NCBI GenBank assembly: GCA_913020145.1
Contig: CAJWAI010000006.1
Coordinates: 1 to 43,562 of the forward strand
Direction: 5' to 3'
Origin: an uncultured Gammaproteobacteria bacterium
Lineage (GTDB): Bacteria; Pseudomonadota; Gammaproteobacteria; Magnimaribacterales; TMED112
Length of the DNA stretch: 43,562 bases
Positions within the stretch are counted from its first letter, which is position 1. Every line of letters starts with the position of its first letter. The notes below the pieces were generated by a model. That model made no database searches, was not told where the DNA came from, and was given only the letters and a program-made list of their open reading frames with translations. Shown here in pieces: positions 16,307 to 25,563 of the stretch. The position numbers and the translations under genes are program-made.

Positions 16307-17605
16307 ATGACAGATTTAAACATAAACATATTTGAGGCTCGAAGAGCTAAAGTTGCTAGCAATATGGAGGAAAACTCCATTCTTTTGCTCAGCTCGTCTC
16401 ATATTGTTTCAAGGAATAATGATACTACATTTCCTTTTAGGCAAGACAGTAACTTTTACTACCTCACAGGTCTTGAAGAGCCTAATTCGGTATTAATGCT
16501 TAAAAGTGATGGCAGCTCAACTATTTTCTGTAGACAGAAAAATCCAGATTTAGAAAAATGGGATGGGTTTATGTGGGGATTCGATGAAGCCACTAGACAT
16601 TTTAAATTTAATAAGGGCCATGACATTTCCGACATTGATAAATTGCTGCCTTCCATGATTAAGGGCACGACGGTCTTATATTCTTTAGTAGGCAAGGATA
16701 AAAGCTTTGATGCAAAAGTGGTTAACTGGGTAAATTCAGCTAATGGCATGGAAAGACATCAGACTAATATTGATTTAAAGAATTTCTCAAATATTTTAGG
16801 GTTTATGAGACTTATAAAAGAGCCAGAGGAAATTTCTTTGATACGAAAGTCATGTGAAATAGCTGCAATTTCACATAAAGAAGTTATGAGAAAGGCAAAA
16901 GTTGGAATGACAGAGTTCGATCTTGAGACAATGTATCTTAATGAATTCAAATTAAATGGTTCTAGAGAGCCATCATATACACCAATAGTAGCTGGCGGAT
17001 CCAGAGCATGTATTCTGCATTATGTAGATAATAATCAAGCAATAAATGATGGCGACTTAGTATTAGTAGACGCAGGATGTGAATTTGGACTATATGCCTC
17101 TGATATTACACGAACCTATCCTATCAATGGAAAGTTTTCTGGAGAACAGAAAGCCGTTTATGATGTGGTTCTGGAAGCACATAATGCGGCATGTGATGCA
17201 ATCAAAGTCGGCGAATCATGTATTGACCCTCAAAGGGCATCCGAAAAGTCTTTATCACAAGGATTAAAAGATCTAGGTCTATTAAATGGCAGCTTAGATG
17301 AAATTTTAGATAAAGAACTATATAAAGAATTCTATTATCATAAAATTGGCCATTGGCTAGGTTTAGATGTGCATGATGATTGTCCGTATTCCATAAATGG
17401 AGAAGATATTAAATTTAAAGAGAACATGGTAATGACTATTGAGCCAGGAATTTATATAAACGAAACAGCGCCAGTAGATGATAAGTGGAAAGGTATAGGT
17501 ATTAGGATTGAAAATGACATTTTGGCAACTAAAGAAGGTTTTGAAAATCTAACCCCACAAGTTCCAGTAGAGGTTGATGAAATAGAGCAACTGATGCAAG
17601 GCTAA
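16307..17605 (+). CDS. pepP: Xaa-Pro aminopeptidase
   Basis: PepP removes N-terminal residues preceding proline. The 432-residue enzyme has the N-terminal creatinase-like domain (FPFRQDSNFYYLTGLEEP) and the dinuclear-metal domain: VDAGCEFGLYASDITRTYP (two Asp), HKIGHWLGLDVHDD (His), MTIEPGIYI (Glu) and GIRIENDIL (Glu). All five expected ligands are present. It is followed by ubiH with a TAATG overlap, the conserved pepP-ubiH pair. Confidence 0.96.
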   Translation: MTDLNINIFEARRAKVASNMEENSILLLSSSHIVSRNNDTTFPFRQDSNFYYLTGLEEPNSVLMLKSDGSSTIFCRQKNPDLEKWDGFMWGFDEATRHFKFNKGHDISDIDKLLPSMIKGTTVLYSLVGKDKSFDAKVVNWVNSANGMERHQTNIDLKNFSNILGFMRLIKEPEEISLIRKSCEIAAISHKEVMRKAKVGMTEFDLETMYLNEFKLNGSREPSYTPIVAGGSRACILHYVDNNQAINDGDLVLVDAGCEFGLYASDITRTYPINGKFSGEQKAVYDVVLEAHNAACDAIKVGESCIDPQRASEKSLSQGLKDLGLLNGSLDEILDKELYKEFYYHKIGHWLGLDVHDDCPYSINGEDIKFKENMVMTIEPGIYINETAPVDDKWKGIGIRIENDILATKEGFENLTPQVPVEVDEIEQLMQG

Positions 17606-18693
17606 TGTCTAAAGAAGTTGTAATAGTAGGAGCTGGAGTAGTTGGCTGCTTAATCGCTCAAGTTTTAAAAAAACACAATATTCCATTCAAAATACTAGAA
17701 AAGAGCATAGAAGTAAGAAAAGATCCAAGAAGAACCGTAGCCTTAACTAGCGATTCAATTAAATTTCTCAACTCATTACAAAAAGACTTAGATTTAAATG
17801 CATGGGCAACTCCTGTCCATAAAATGCATCTTTATCAGAAATCTGATTTAAATTTAGTGCTTGAATCAAAAGAAGACAAGAAAGTTACCTCTATATGTTT
17901 GTTAGATGCTTTACATGAAAAAATTTCTTCTGGCTTGGAATCAGATATATTGTGGAGCCAAGATATTAAGGGCATAGAATTGGGCTCAAAAATCCAAGTA
18001 AAAACTCAGGAGAAAAATTTCGATGCTGATCTTTTGTTTGCTACAGATGGAATGAGCTCAAATATTAGGAAGATAATGCATTTTGATATAGAAGAATGGT
18101 TCTATGGTCAAAAAGCTTATGTTGCTGTTGTCAAAGCGGACCATGACAATATTGCAAAACAATATTTCTCAAAATTTGGCACTTTAGCTTTGCTTCCCCT
18201 TAATCAGGATTTACAACATTACTCAATTATTCTTTGTACTAATTCAACATCAGATGCAAAAGCTCAGTTGGAAAGTCTAAATCAAGAGTTTAATTTGTTA
18301 TTAGATCTTAAAGATATTGAATTAGGTTCTGGTTTTGAGCTGAAACATGTAAGAGCTAAAAAAATGTTTAAAGATCGTATTATTTTATGTGGTGATGCAG
18401 CTAATTCTTTTCACCCTATGGCTGGACAAGGATTAAATCTTGGAATCGGCGATGTTATGTACATTGATAATTATATAGATAAGCTTATGGAAGCTGATCC
18501 AGATACTTTAAAGAACTACAATTCAACTCGAAATCAAAAAAATATACAAATGACTTGGATAATACAAAGCCTTTATGGAATCTTTGGTAATGCTGAAGGT
18601 TTAGGAGAGAAGATTATTAAAGGAGGGATGAAATTTCTAGATCGAATACCCTCGATTAAAGAAAAGATCATTGAATTTGCTAATAAGAATTAA
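17605..18693 (+). CDS. ubiH: UbiH-family FAD-dependent ubiquinone hydroxylase
   Basis: A flavin monooxygenase of ubiquinone ring hydroxylation. The N-terminal dinucleotide fold is VIVGAGVVGCLIAQVL, the family block DPRRTVALTSDSIKFL follows, and the second FAD motif is CGDAANSFHPMAGQGLNLGIGDV. At 362 aa it is shorter than typical UbiH (about 390). Being next to pepP favours UbiH over UbiI or UbiF, but one enzyme may catalyse several steps in a reduced genome. Its stop shares a TTAA with maf. Confidence 0.87.
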   Translation: MSKEVVIVGAGVVGCLIAQVLKKHNIPFKILEKSIEVRKDPRRTVALTSDSIKFLNSLQKDLDLNAWATPVHKMHLYQKSDLNLVLESKEDKKVTSICLLDALHEKISSGLESDILWSQDIKGIELGSKIQVKTQEKNFDADLLFATDGMSSNIRKIMHFDIEEWFYGQKAYVAVVKADHDNIAKQYFSKFGTLALLPLNQDLQHYSIILCTNSTSDAKAQLESLNQEFNLLLDLKDIELGSGFELKHVRAKKMFKDRIILCGDAANSFHPMAGQGLNLGIGDVMYIDNYIDKLMEADPDTLKNYNSTRNQKNIQMTWIIQSLYGIFGNAEGLGEKIIKGGMKFLDRIPSIKEKIIEFANKN

Positions 18694-19265
18694 ATAAGCT
18701 CAAAATTTCTAAGAATTTCATATGTTTCATGAACAGGAAGACCTACTACATTTGTGTAGCTGCCACTAATACTAGTTACATATTTTCCTGCAGGGCCGTG
18801 AATGCCATAAGCACCGGCTTTACCAACTCCCTCTTCTGATAAAACATACTCTTCTATCTCTTGTTCTGACATCTCTTTAAAAGTAACGAGAGTTTCACAG
18901 GTTTCTATTTGTGATTCACCTTTATAACTGAGCATTACAGTCGAGAATACACTATGGGTCATACCTGAAAATTCTCTTAGAAGTACTCTTGAATGAGCAT
19001 GATCTTTCGGTTTTCCCACAATTTTCCTTGAAGGTGTAAAAACCAGAGTATCTGCTGTTAATATTGGCTCATCTGACTGCTTAGTATTTAAAACTAGTTC
19101 TCTAGCACTTTTATTTTTTCCTTCTACTACTAATTTTGAACAAATTGCTGGATCTTCTTCAGTAACTGAATCTTCATCAAAATCTTGTGGTATAACTTTA
19201 TGTTCTACCCCCATGAGGTCTAAAAGTTCTGTTCGTCTTTGTGAGGCCGAAGCAAGAAGGAGCAC
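18690..19265 (-). CDS. maf: Maf-like nucleotide pyrophosphatase
   Basis: Maf proteins hydrolyse non-canonical or modified nucleoside triphosphates. The 191-residue protein starts LLLASASQRRTELL (substrate-binding signature S.S.RR..LL), has ILTADTLV (usual ADT-V catalytic Asp) and EGVGKAGAYGIHGPAGKYV (the K-AGAY-IQG block). The start is a GTG at 19265, 2 nt after the rpmB stop. It forms a two-gene unit with rpmB. Confidence 0.94.
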   Translation of the reverse strand: MLLLASASQRRTELLDLMGVEHKVIPQDFDEDSVTEEDPAICSKLVVEGKNKSARELVLNTKQSDEPILTADTLVFTPSRKIVGKPKDHAHSRVLLREFSGMTHSVFSTVMLSYKGESQIETCETLVTFKEMSEQEIEEYVLSEEGVGKAGAYGIHGPAGKYVTSISGSYTNVVGLPVHETYEILRNFELI

Positions 19266-19267
19266 GA

Positions 19268-19504
19268 TTAAACTTTTTCGCCTTTAGCTCGTATATCTTT
19301 AAGAACAGCATCAATACCATTCTTATCAATTATTCTCATTCCTTTAGCTGAAACAGTAAGAGTTATAAATTTATTCTCAGAATCTACCCAAAATTTATGT
19401 TTATGTAGATTAGGTTTGAATAACCTTTTAACACGGTTCTTAGCATGGGAGACATGATTGCCTACCATAGCTTTTTTCCCTGTTACTTGACATACCTTAC
19501 TCAT
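19268..19504 (-). CDS. rpmB: 50S ribosomal protein bL28
   Basis: 78 residues, [21 protein letters not shown] then [13 protein letters not shown] and [15 protein letters not shown], clearly bL28. It is the form without the paired zinc cysteines, as normal in gammaproteobacteria. The usual partner rpmG is not next to it; maf follows after 2 nt. A TATTAT lies 11 nt before the ATG on the minus strand, with no Shine-Dalgarno sequence. Confidence 0.97.
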   Translation of the reverse strand: MSKVCQVTGKKAMVGNHVSHAKNRVKRLFKPNLHKHKFWVDSENKFITLTVSAKGMRIIDKNGIDAVLKDIRAKGEKV

Positions 19505-19561
19505 AAGAACGGATGATAATAAAATAGTAATGCATTTTATGCAATAATTAATCTTCTAAGC

Positions 19562-20014
19562 ATGAAACTAAAATATAAGATTCTTGATTCAAGAATAGGC
19601 AATGAATATGATGTGCCCAAATACCAAACGAAAGGGTCTGCCGGATTAGATTTAATTGCTTGCTGTGAAGATTCTTTTACCCTAAGTCCAAATGAAGCAA
19701 CAATAATACCTTCAGGCATTTCTATTTATATTGATGATCCAGGGTATGCTGGAATAGTCATTCCAAGATCAGGACTTGGTGCAAAGAAGGGTTTAGTATG
19801 TGGCAATCTTATGGGATTAATTGACTCAGATTATCAAGGACCTCTTAGCATTTCTCTTTGGAATAGATCTTCTGAACCCATAGAAATTAACCCTGGAGAA
19901 AGAGTTGCTCAGTTAGTTGTAATTAAGGTGAATCAAGTAGAACTAGATTTAGTTGAAGAATTTGAAACTAGCGAAAGAGGTTCTGAAGGGTTTGGAAGTA
20001 CAGGAGTTAATTAA
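19562..20014 (+). CDS. dut: dUTP diphosphatase
   Basis: Trimeric dUTPase of 150 aa. All five motifs are visible: [38 protein letters not shown] and [10 protein letters not shown]. It converts dUTP to dUMP. It stands as a single gene; the final TAA is part of a TTAA that also stops the convergent bL31 gene. Confidence 0.97.
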   Translation: MKLKYKILDSRIGNEYDVPKYQTKGSAGLDLIACCEDSFTLSPNEATIIPSGISIYIDDPGYAGIVIPRSGLGAKKGLVCGNLMGLIDSDYQGPLSISLWNRSSEPIEINPGERVAQLVVIKVNQVELDLVEEFETSERGSEGFGSTGVN

Positions 20015-20262
20015 GAAGATTTTTTACCAAATTTTTTCTCAAATTTTTGGACTCTTCCGCCTGTATCAAGAATCTTTTGCTGCCCAGTATAAAAAGGATG
20101 AGAGGCAGAAGAAGTCTCAATTACAAAATATGGGTATGTTTTACCATCTTCCCATTCTTTGGTTTGATCGGTTTTTAATGTCGAACGAATTAGGAAGTAC
20201 TTATCCACACTAGTGTCATGGAATAGCACTTCACGATATTCAGGATGTATTTCTTTTTTCAT
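20011..20262 (-). CDS. rpmE2: 50S ribosomal protein bL31, type B (zinc-independent)
   Basis: The start at 20262 ([18 protein letters not shown]) matches the family; GGAAG lies just upstream. The 83-residue product has [33 protein letters not shown], the bL31 C-terminal signature. It has no cysteine at all, so it is the type B (YkgM/RpmE2-like) form that does not bind zinc. In many gammaproteobacteria this form is made only under zinc starvation. I see no obvious Zur palindrome upstream. Confidence 0.93.
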   Translation of the reverse strand: MKKEIHPEYREVLFHDTSVDKYFLIRSTLKTDQTKEWEDGKTYPYFVIETSSASHPFYTGQQKILDTGGRVQKFEKKFGKKSS

Positions 20263-20317
20263 ATCTTCCAAATGAGTGTGAAATAATATCAAATAAATTT
20301 TCTATTACAATAAATTA

Positions 20318-22282
20318 ATGAATTTTGTTGATGTCGCAGTACCTTCGCCTTTACGGTCTGCTTTTACCTACAGGAACAATACTGGTGAAAATCTAGTTGG
20401 AAGAAGAGTATTAGTAGAGTTCGGAAGACGTAAGCTTATTGGAGTTGTAACCGCAGATAGGGATGATTATAAAGGCGAATATAAGATAAAAGACATTTTA
20501 CAAACTCTGGACCATGACCCGACTTTTAGTAAAACCCAATTATTAACAATAAAAAAAATATCAGACCATTATATGCATCCCATAGGTATGGTCTTAGAAG
20601 CTTTTTTGCCAACTATGCTAAGAAAAGCAAAAACCCAATTGGATTTAAGTAAATATTTTTCAGATACATGTGATTTAGATATTAATGATGATAATTTTCA
20701 TGAACTTACATCCGACCAGAAATCTTGCTTAGAAAAAATTAAGAATAATGACAGGGAGTCCCTTTTATTTGGTGTAACTTCGTCTGGCAAAACAGAGATT
20801 TATAAACATTACATTAAGTTACTTCTTCAAGAAGGAAAAAGTGCTTTAGTCTTAGTTCCTGAAATATTCTTAACGCCGCAAATACATGATGATTTTAAAA
20901 AGAATTTTAATGATTCAGTTTATATACATCATTCCGGTTTAACTGAACTACAGAGATTCAAGATTTGGCTAGCAGCTCAAGATGATAAACCAAAGATAAT
21001 TATTGGAACCAGATCAGCTATTTTTTTACCAATTAAAAATCTTGGTACAATTATTTTTGATGAAGAGCATGATCAATCTTATAAACAACAAGATGGATTT
21101 AGATATGATGCTAGAACTTTAGCAAAGATTATTTATGCTAAAGATGTCAAAATTATCTATTCTTCTGCAACTCCTTCTCTAAATACTCTGCAGTCTAGTA
21201 AAGATGATGTTATTCAACGTCTATCTTTGAAAAAAAGAATATCCAAGAGCAAGATGCCAAACATTGAAGTACATCCAATAAATAAAAAGAATTTAGTGGG
21301 TGGAATTTCCCATGAGTTAATAGATGAAATAAAGAAAAATGATGAAATGGGCAATCAAACATTAATTTTGCTCAATAGAAGAGGCTATGCTCCTATATTT
21401 CTATGTAACTCTTGTGGATGGATAGCAAAAAGTAATTGTTGTGATACTTCATTAGTTCTTCATCAGGAGGTTAGGAGGTTAAAATGCCATAGATGTGAAA
21501 GTGCATGGGGTATACCAGACTGCTGTCCAAGTTGTGGAGCATCAGATTTTAGCTATAAAGGTGTTGGTACTCAGCAAGTAGAAGAAGCAATAAAAGATAT
21601 TTTACCTAAAGCAGAGGTTATTAGAATTGATAGAGATTCAGTCGCTGGTAAAGCTAGAAGAGAGAAAAGTTCGCTAACAATAAAAGATATTGAGCCAAAA
21701 ATATTTGTTGGCACACAACTTTTGGCAAAAGGACATGATTTTAAAAAAATAACTTTGATTATTATTCTTAATTTAGATTTTGGGTTATTTGGAGCGGATA
21801 TACATCTTCAAGAACAGACTGCTCAATTACTAATTCAAGTTGCAGGACGAGCTGGTAGAACAGGAATGGATAATAAAGTTTATCTACAAACGCGAGTTGC
21901 TGACCACCCAATGTTTAATTTAATAAAGACTGGAGATTATGAATTAGTAGCAAATGAGATATTAAATGAACGTAAAAAACTTGATCTATCTCCCTATATC
22001 GATGTTGTCTACTTAAAAGCTGAAGATGCAAACCAAGCTAGACTAAGAAAATTTTTAGTGGAAGCAAAAAAATATCTCTCAAAAGAACATCTTGAGGTAT
22101 ACGGACCGTTTGAGGCTCCAATTACCAAAGTTGGGTACAAACATAGAATGTTTTGCATAATCCAAAGCTCTAAGAAAGAAATTATGCTTAAGACACTAGA
22201 TGATTTTGTTTCTCATTCAGATAAACAAAAAAAAGAAATTTCAAACTGGGTTGTTGATATTGACCCTATCAATGCATCTTAA
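20318..22282 (+). CDS. priA: Primosomal replication helicase PriA
   Basis: PriA restarts collapsed replication forks. The 654-residue protein has an N-terminal 3'-DNA-binding region, Walker A FGVTSSGKTE, the DEEH box IIFDEEHDQSYKQQ, eight cysteines of the zinc-binding region (CNSCGW, CC, CHRC, CCPSC) and the motif VAGRAGRTG. It is shorter than E. coli PriA (732), mainly from loop trimming. Its 3' end overlaps the convergent tsaE by 42 bp. Confidence 0.96.
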   Translation: MNFVDVAVPSPLRSAFTYRNNTGENLVGRRVLVEFGRRKLIGVVTADRDDYKGEYKIKDILQTLDHDPTFSKTQLLTIKKISDHYMHPIGMVLEAFLPTMLRKAKTQLDLSKYFSDTCDLDINDDNFHELTSDQKSCLEKIKNNDRESLLFGVTSSGKTEIYKHYIKLLLQEGKSALVLVPEIFLTPQIHDDFKKNFNDSVYIHHSGLTELQRFKIWLAAQDDKPKIIIGTRSAIFLPIKNLGTIIFDEEHDQSYKQQDGFRYDARTLAKIIYAKDVKIIYSSATPSLNTLQSSKDDVIQRLSLKKRISKSKMPNIEVHPINKKNLVGGISHELIDEIKKNDEMGNQTLILLNRRGYAPIFLCNSCGWIAKSNCCDTSLVLHQEVRRLKCHRCESAWGIPDCCPSCGASDFSYKGVGTQQVEEAIKDILPKAEVIRIDRDSVAGKARREKSSLTIKDIEPKIFVGTQLLAKGHDFKKITLIIILNLDFGLFGADIHLQEQTAQLLIQVAGRAGRTGMDNKVYLQTRVADHPMFNLIKTGDYELVANEILNERKKLDLSPYIDVVYLKAEDANQARLRKFLVEAKKYLSKEHLEVYGPFEAPITKVGYKHRMFCIIQSSKKEIMLKTLDDFVSHSDKQKKEISNWVVDIDPINAS

Positions 22283-22714
22283 AAATTCTTCACATTCAGT
22301 TCTAATTTCTAGGGCTCTCTCTTGTTTATCTATAATAAGAGAAAGAAATATTTCATTTCCTAAATTAAATTTTGATATTTTATTTGGCCATTCAATAAAT
22401 AAAGTTGCTTTCTTATTTTCACTTATTTCAAGCCCAAGCATTTCAAAATCATTTTCTCCATCTATTCTATAAAGATCAGCATGGAAGATTTCATGATCAT
22501 TTATGGCATATTCCTCTAAGATACTAAAAGTAGGACTTTTAACTGACCCAGTCCATCCCATATGTCTTAGTACATAACGCACAAGTGTAGTTTTGCCTGC
22601 ACCTAGATTCCCTTCTAAGTAGACTATATTTAACTCATTAGAAGATTGAATATAATCAGCAAGTATTTTTGCAAAACAATCTGTTTGTTCTAATTTTGTA
22701 ATATTTATTTTCAC
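22241..22714 (-). CDS. tsaE: tRNA threonylcarbamoyladenosine biosynthesis ATPase TsaE
   Basis: TsaE is the ATPase that cycles the TsaB-TsaD complex. Motifs: EGNLGAGKTTLVRYVL (P-loop), SPTFSILEEY and FHADLYRI. The 157-residue product starts with a GTG that overlaps the upstream kinase stop by one base (TAGTG). It ends 42 bp inside the convergent priA gene. Confidence 0.94.
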   Translation of the reverse strand: MKINITKLEQTDCFAKILADYIQSSNELNIVYLEGNLGAGKTTLVRYVLRHMGWTGSVKSPTFSILEEYAINDHEIFHADLYRIDGENDFEMLGLEISENKKATLFIEWPNKISKFNLGNEIFLSLIIDKQERALEIRTECEEFLRCIDRVNINNPV

Positions 22715-23367
22715 TAAAAGAAACTAGGAGATAAGTTAACAAATTCTTTGCCTATGATGTCTCTTTGTAGACAATCTCTAACTTTTTCATAATCAATCTG
22801 GTTTGTTACAAAATCAACATCATCTACATTGAGAACCAATAGTGGAGATTCTGAGTAATTAAAAAAGAATTCAGTATATTTTTCACATATTTTTTCTAAG
22901 TATTCTAAAGATATTTGTTCTTCATAAGCTCGACCACGTTTTTTAACTCGTTCATAAACTCTTTTTGGTGAAGCTTGTAAGTAAATTAATAGATCAGGCT
23001 TAGGGTAAGAATCATAGAATTTAGACTTAACTTCCTTAAAAATTTTTAGCTCATCAGCACTGAGGTTTAATTCTGCAAATAGATCTTCCTTTTGAAAAAT
23101 AAAATCTGAAACAATTTTCCCTTCTATTAGATCATCTGAAAAATATGTATTTATCTGTTGTGATCTTTGCATGACAAAATGAATCTGTGTCGCAAATGCA
23201 TATTTCTGACTATTTTCATAAAAAGATTGTAAGAAAGGATTGTCATCTGGATCTTCAAGGCAAAGGTCATGCCCAAATTCTAAAGCAATTTTTCTTGCCA
23301 AAGATGTTTTTCCAACGCCTATTGGGCCCTCTATGGCAATATATTTAGGCATATTATCTTTTTCCAT
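22714..23367 (-). CDS. Deoxynucleoside kinase family protein
   Basis: A 217-residue deoxynucleoside-kinase-like protein: P-loop IAIEGPIGVGKTSLARK, a QRSQQ segment in place of the DRS region, VSDFIFQKEDLFAELNLS, and the lid KKRGRAYEEQISLEYL. Such genes lie next to pcnB/folK in many gammaproteobacteria, where substrate and role are unsettled. The ATG at 23367 has AAGGGA upstream and overlaps pcnB by 14 nt; an ATG at 23352, just after the pcnB stop, is an alternative. Confidence 0.85.
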   Translation of the reverse strand: MEKDNMPKYIAIEGPIGVGKTSLARKIALEFGHDLCLEDPDDNPFLQSFYENSQKYAFATQIHFVMQRSQQINTYFSDDLIEGKIVSDFIFQKEDLFAELNLSADELKIFKEVKSKFYDSYPKPDLLIYLQASPKRVYERVKKRGRAYEEQISLEYLEKICEKYTEFFFNYSESPLLVLNVDDVDFVTNQIDYEKVRDCLQRDIIGKEFVNLSPSFF

Positions 23368-24580
23368 CTATTCCCTTCTTATATTTATTTAAAAGTTTCA
23401 TCTTTTTATCATAGTTTGCAGCTTTGAACTCTGTCCACCAGTTAATGGGGGTATCTAAATTTCTTTCCATTGAATTTCTAAGCAAAAGAAAATCATATGA
23501 CGCTCGAAATCTGACATTATTAGTAAAGTTAATGGATTTTTTACCTACCTTATTAAATCTGATTTGATTCATCCAGATATCTCTTATAAAACTGCTATAT
23601 CTTCTTGGAACAGCAGTAATATTTTGTTGTTTTTGCATTACTGCTGCCATTGCTCGGTAGAAACTCTTGTAATTTATTCGATTAGATATTCCAGATTTAA
23701 TATAAACTTTTGGCCATAATAGTATTGCAAACAAGAAGCCAACATTTAATTTTTTATTTTCTTTTAATCTTTGATCTGTATTTTTAAAGGCATTTTCATA
23801 GAATTCATTGAAATTTTCTTTGCTATTTTCTAAATGAGGAAAAAGAAGATCAAATAAATCATATTCTTGTAAAAGTTGATAAGTTTTTAAAGCATATCCT
23901 GCTAGAAACATTTTAATTATTTCTTCATATATTCGTGCTGAAGACATATCAAGTAATTGATTCTTATGTTTAGTAATTGCTTTTTTTATAGTTGGTTCTA
24001 TTTCAAAATTTAGTTTTGCAGCAAATCTTATTACTCTTAGAATTCTTACTGGATCTTCGATTATCCTTTTCTCTGCATCTCCAACAAATCTTATTTTTTT
24101 ACTTTCTAGATCTTTTACACCCCCAGTGTAGTCGACTATTTTATCTGATAGAGGATCAAAATAAATAGAGTTAATTGTTAGATCTCTTCTTACAACATCT
24201 TCTTCTTGTGTTCCCCATTTGTTATCCCGTATTATTCTGCCCTTATCATTTATTTCAATTGAGTCAGATTGTGAATCTTGGCCTGATCTAAATGTAGTAA
24301 CTTCAATAACTTCATTAGGAAATGTGATATGTACAAGCTTGAATCGTCGACCAATTATTCTTGAGTTTCTAAATAGTTTTCTAATTTCTCTTGGCTCACA
24401 ATCAGTAACAATATCAAAATCTTTAGGGTCTAGACCTTCGATTAAGTCTCTTATTCCACCGCCAACAATATATGCTTTAAATTTTTTAGTTTGAAGTCTA
24501 GAAATTATAGATAATGCATTCTTTGACAAAGCATCTGCTTTAAATTTAAATTTTTCTGTACTAAAAATTTCTGGTTTCAC
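23354..24580 (-). CDS. pcnB: Poly(A) polymerase I / class II nucleotidyltransferase
   Basis: A 408-residue class II nucleotidyltransferase. The active-site block is YIVGGGIRDLIEGLDPKDFDIVT (GG then DxD), followed by the RRFKLVHI strand and the RNA-binding head VRRDLTINSIYFDP. The C-terminal helical part is typical of PcnB, which tails RNAs for decay. It could alternatively be a CCA-adding enzyme; length and the IIGRRFKLVHI form favour PcnB. The start is a GTG overlapping the pfkB-family stop (GTGA). Confidence 0.88.
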   Translation of the reverse strand: MKPEIFSTEKFKFKADALSKNALSIISRLQTKKFKAYIVGGGIRDLIEGLDPKDFDIVTDCEPREIRKLFRNSRIIGRRFKLVHITFPNEVIEVTTFRSGQDSQSDSIEINDKGRIIRDNKWGTQEEDVVRRDLTINSIYFDPLSDKIVDYTGGVKDLESKKIRFVGDAEKRIIEDPVRILRVIRFAAKLNFEIEPTIKKAITKHKNQLLDMSSARIYEEIIKMFLAGYALKTYQLLQEYDLFDLLFPHLENSKENFNEFYENAFKNTDQRLKENKKLNVGFLFAILLWPKVYIKSGISNRINYKSFYRAMAAVMQKQQNITAVPRRYSSFIRDIWMNQIRFNKVGKKSINFTNNVRFRASYDFLLLRNSMERNLDTPINWWTEFKAANYDKKMKLLNKYKKGIDGKR

Positions 24581-25563
24581 AAAGATCTTTTATAGTTTTC
24601 TAAAAGACCTTTATAACCATCTTTAGTTAATCTTGGACTTTTTTCTTGTACGATTATTGATGATGCATAATTACCAAATTTACATGCTTCTAAGAAGCTC
24701 TCATCTTCATTAACTTTATGCAAGGCAGCTCCTGCAAATATGTCCCCCGCCCCATTTGAATCAAATGCTTCAACTTTATATGCATCTAGCTTATTGAATT
24801 GATTATTTTCGAAGATGACCGAGTTTCTTGAGCCATTCGTTACAACAAAGTTTTTAGCAACTTTCTTTAATTCTTCGGCAAAATCTTCACCTACTAAAGC
24901 AATAGCCTCCTCTTTATTACAAAAAAGATAGTCAATATTTCTTATACTAATGACCTCTTCAAATCTCTCTCTAAACGCATTAACAACACCCGGATCAGAT
25001 AGGCTTAAAGCAAATCTTATTTCTTGTGAGCATCCTTTCAAGATATTAAGAAAAGCATGATAGTTTTCATTTGAAGTAAATTGATAGCCTTCAGAAAAAA
25101 TTATTTTTGCATTATTGGCATGAGATATAAACTCTGCATTATCAACCAATCTTTCAGATGCACCAAGGTATGTGCCCATAGTTCTTTCACTATTAGGTGT
25201 AATGAAAACTAAACATCTACCTGTTTTTATACTTTCATGATGGAAACCATTGAGTGGTGCTATTCCGTTGTCTTTCAAATTATCCACGTAAAGCGAACCT
25301 CTATCATCATTGCCTAATTGGCAAATTAGTCCACATTTCGAACCAAGATTAGATGCAGCAGCTAAACTATTAGTTGTTGACCCTCCACACATAACTTCCG
25401 GCAATTGATTGCCAGGGATAGAAGATATAATTTGTTCCTGCTCCTCAAAAGAGAATGGTTTAAAGGAGTTAAAATTTAGTCCAGTTGAATCTACAAATTC
25501 TCTACTAACATAAAATGTTTCATCAACGAGAGCATTACCAACGCCTAGAATATCAAACTTCAT
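24577..25563 (-). CDS. PfkB-family kinase, probably nucleoside or sugar kinase
   Basis: A 328-residue ribokinase/adenosine-kinase fold protein. The N-terminal FDILGVGNALVDE and MCGGSTTNSLAAASNLG, and the C-terminal anion-hole motif DSNGAGDIFAGAAL (catalytic Asp), are clear. The N-terminal pattern is like bacterial adenosine-kinase-type PfkB proteins, but substrate cannot be read from the sequence. It overlaps hemL by 11 nt and pcnB by 4 nt inside the seven-gene run. Confidence 0.87.
   Translation of the reverse strand: MKFDILGVGNALVDETFYVSREFVDSTGLNFNSFKPFSFEEQEQIISSIPGNQLPEVMCGGSTTNSLAAASNLGSKCGLICQLGNDDRGSLYVDNLKDNGIAPLNGFHHESIKTGRCLVFITPNSERTMGTYLGASERLVDNAEFISHANNAKIIFSEGYQFTSNENYHAFLNILKGCSQEIRFALSLSDPGVVNAFRERFEEVISIRNIDYLFCNKEEAIALVGEDFAEELKKVAKNFVVTNGSRNSVIFENNQFNKLDAYKVEAFDSNGAGDIFAGAALHKVNEDESFLEACKFGNYASSIIVQEKSPRLTKDGYKGLLENYKRSL

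Noticed and set aside
20011-20213. Plus-strand ORF 19953-20213 overlapping bL31
   Set aside because: Complement of a ribosomal protein gene with clear family identity; the plus frame has no domain.
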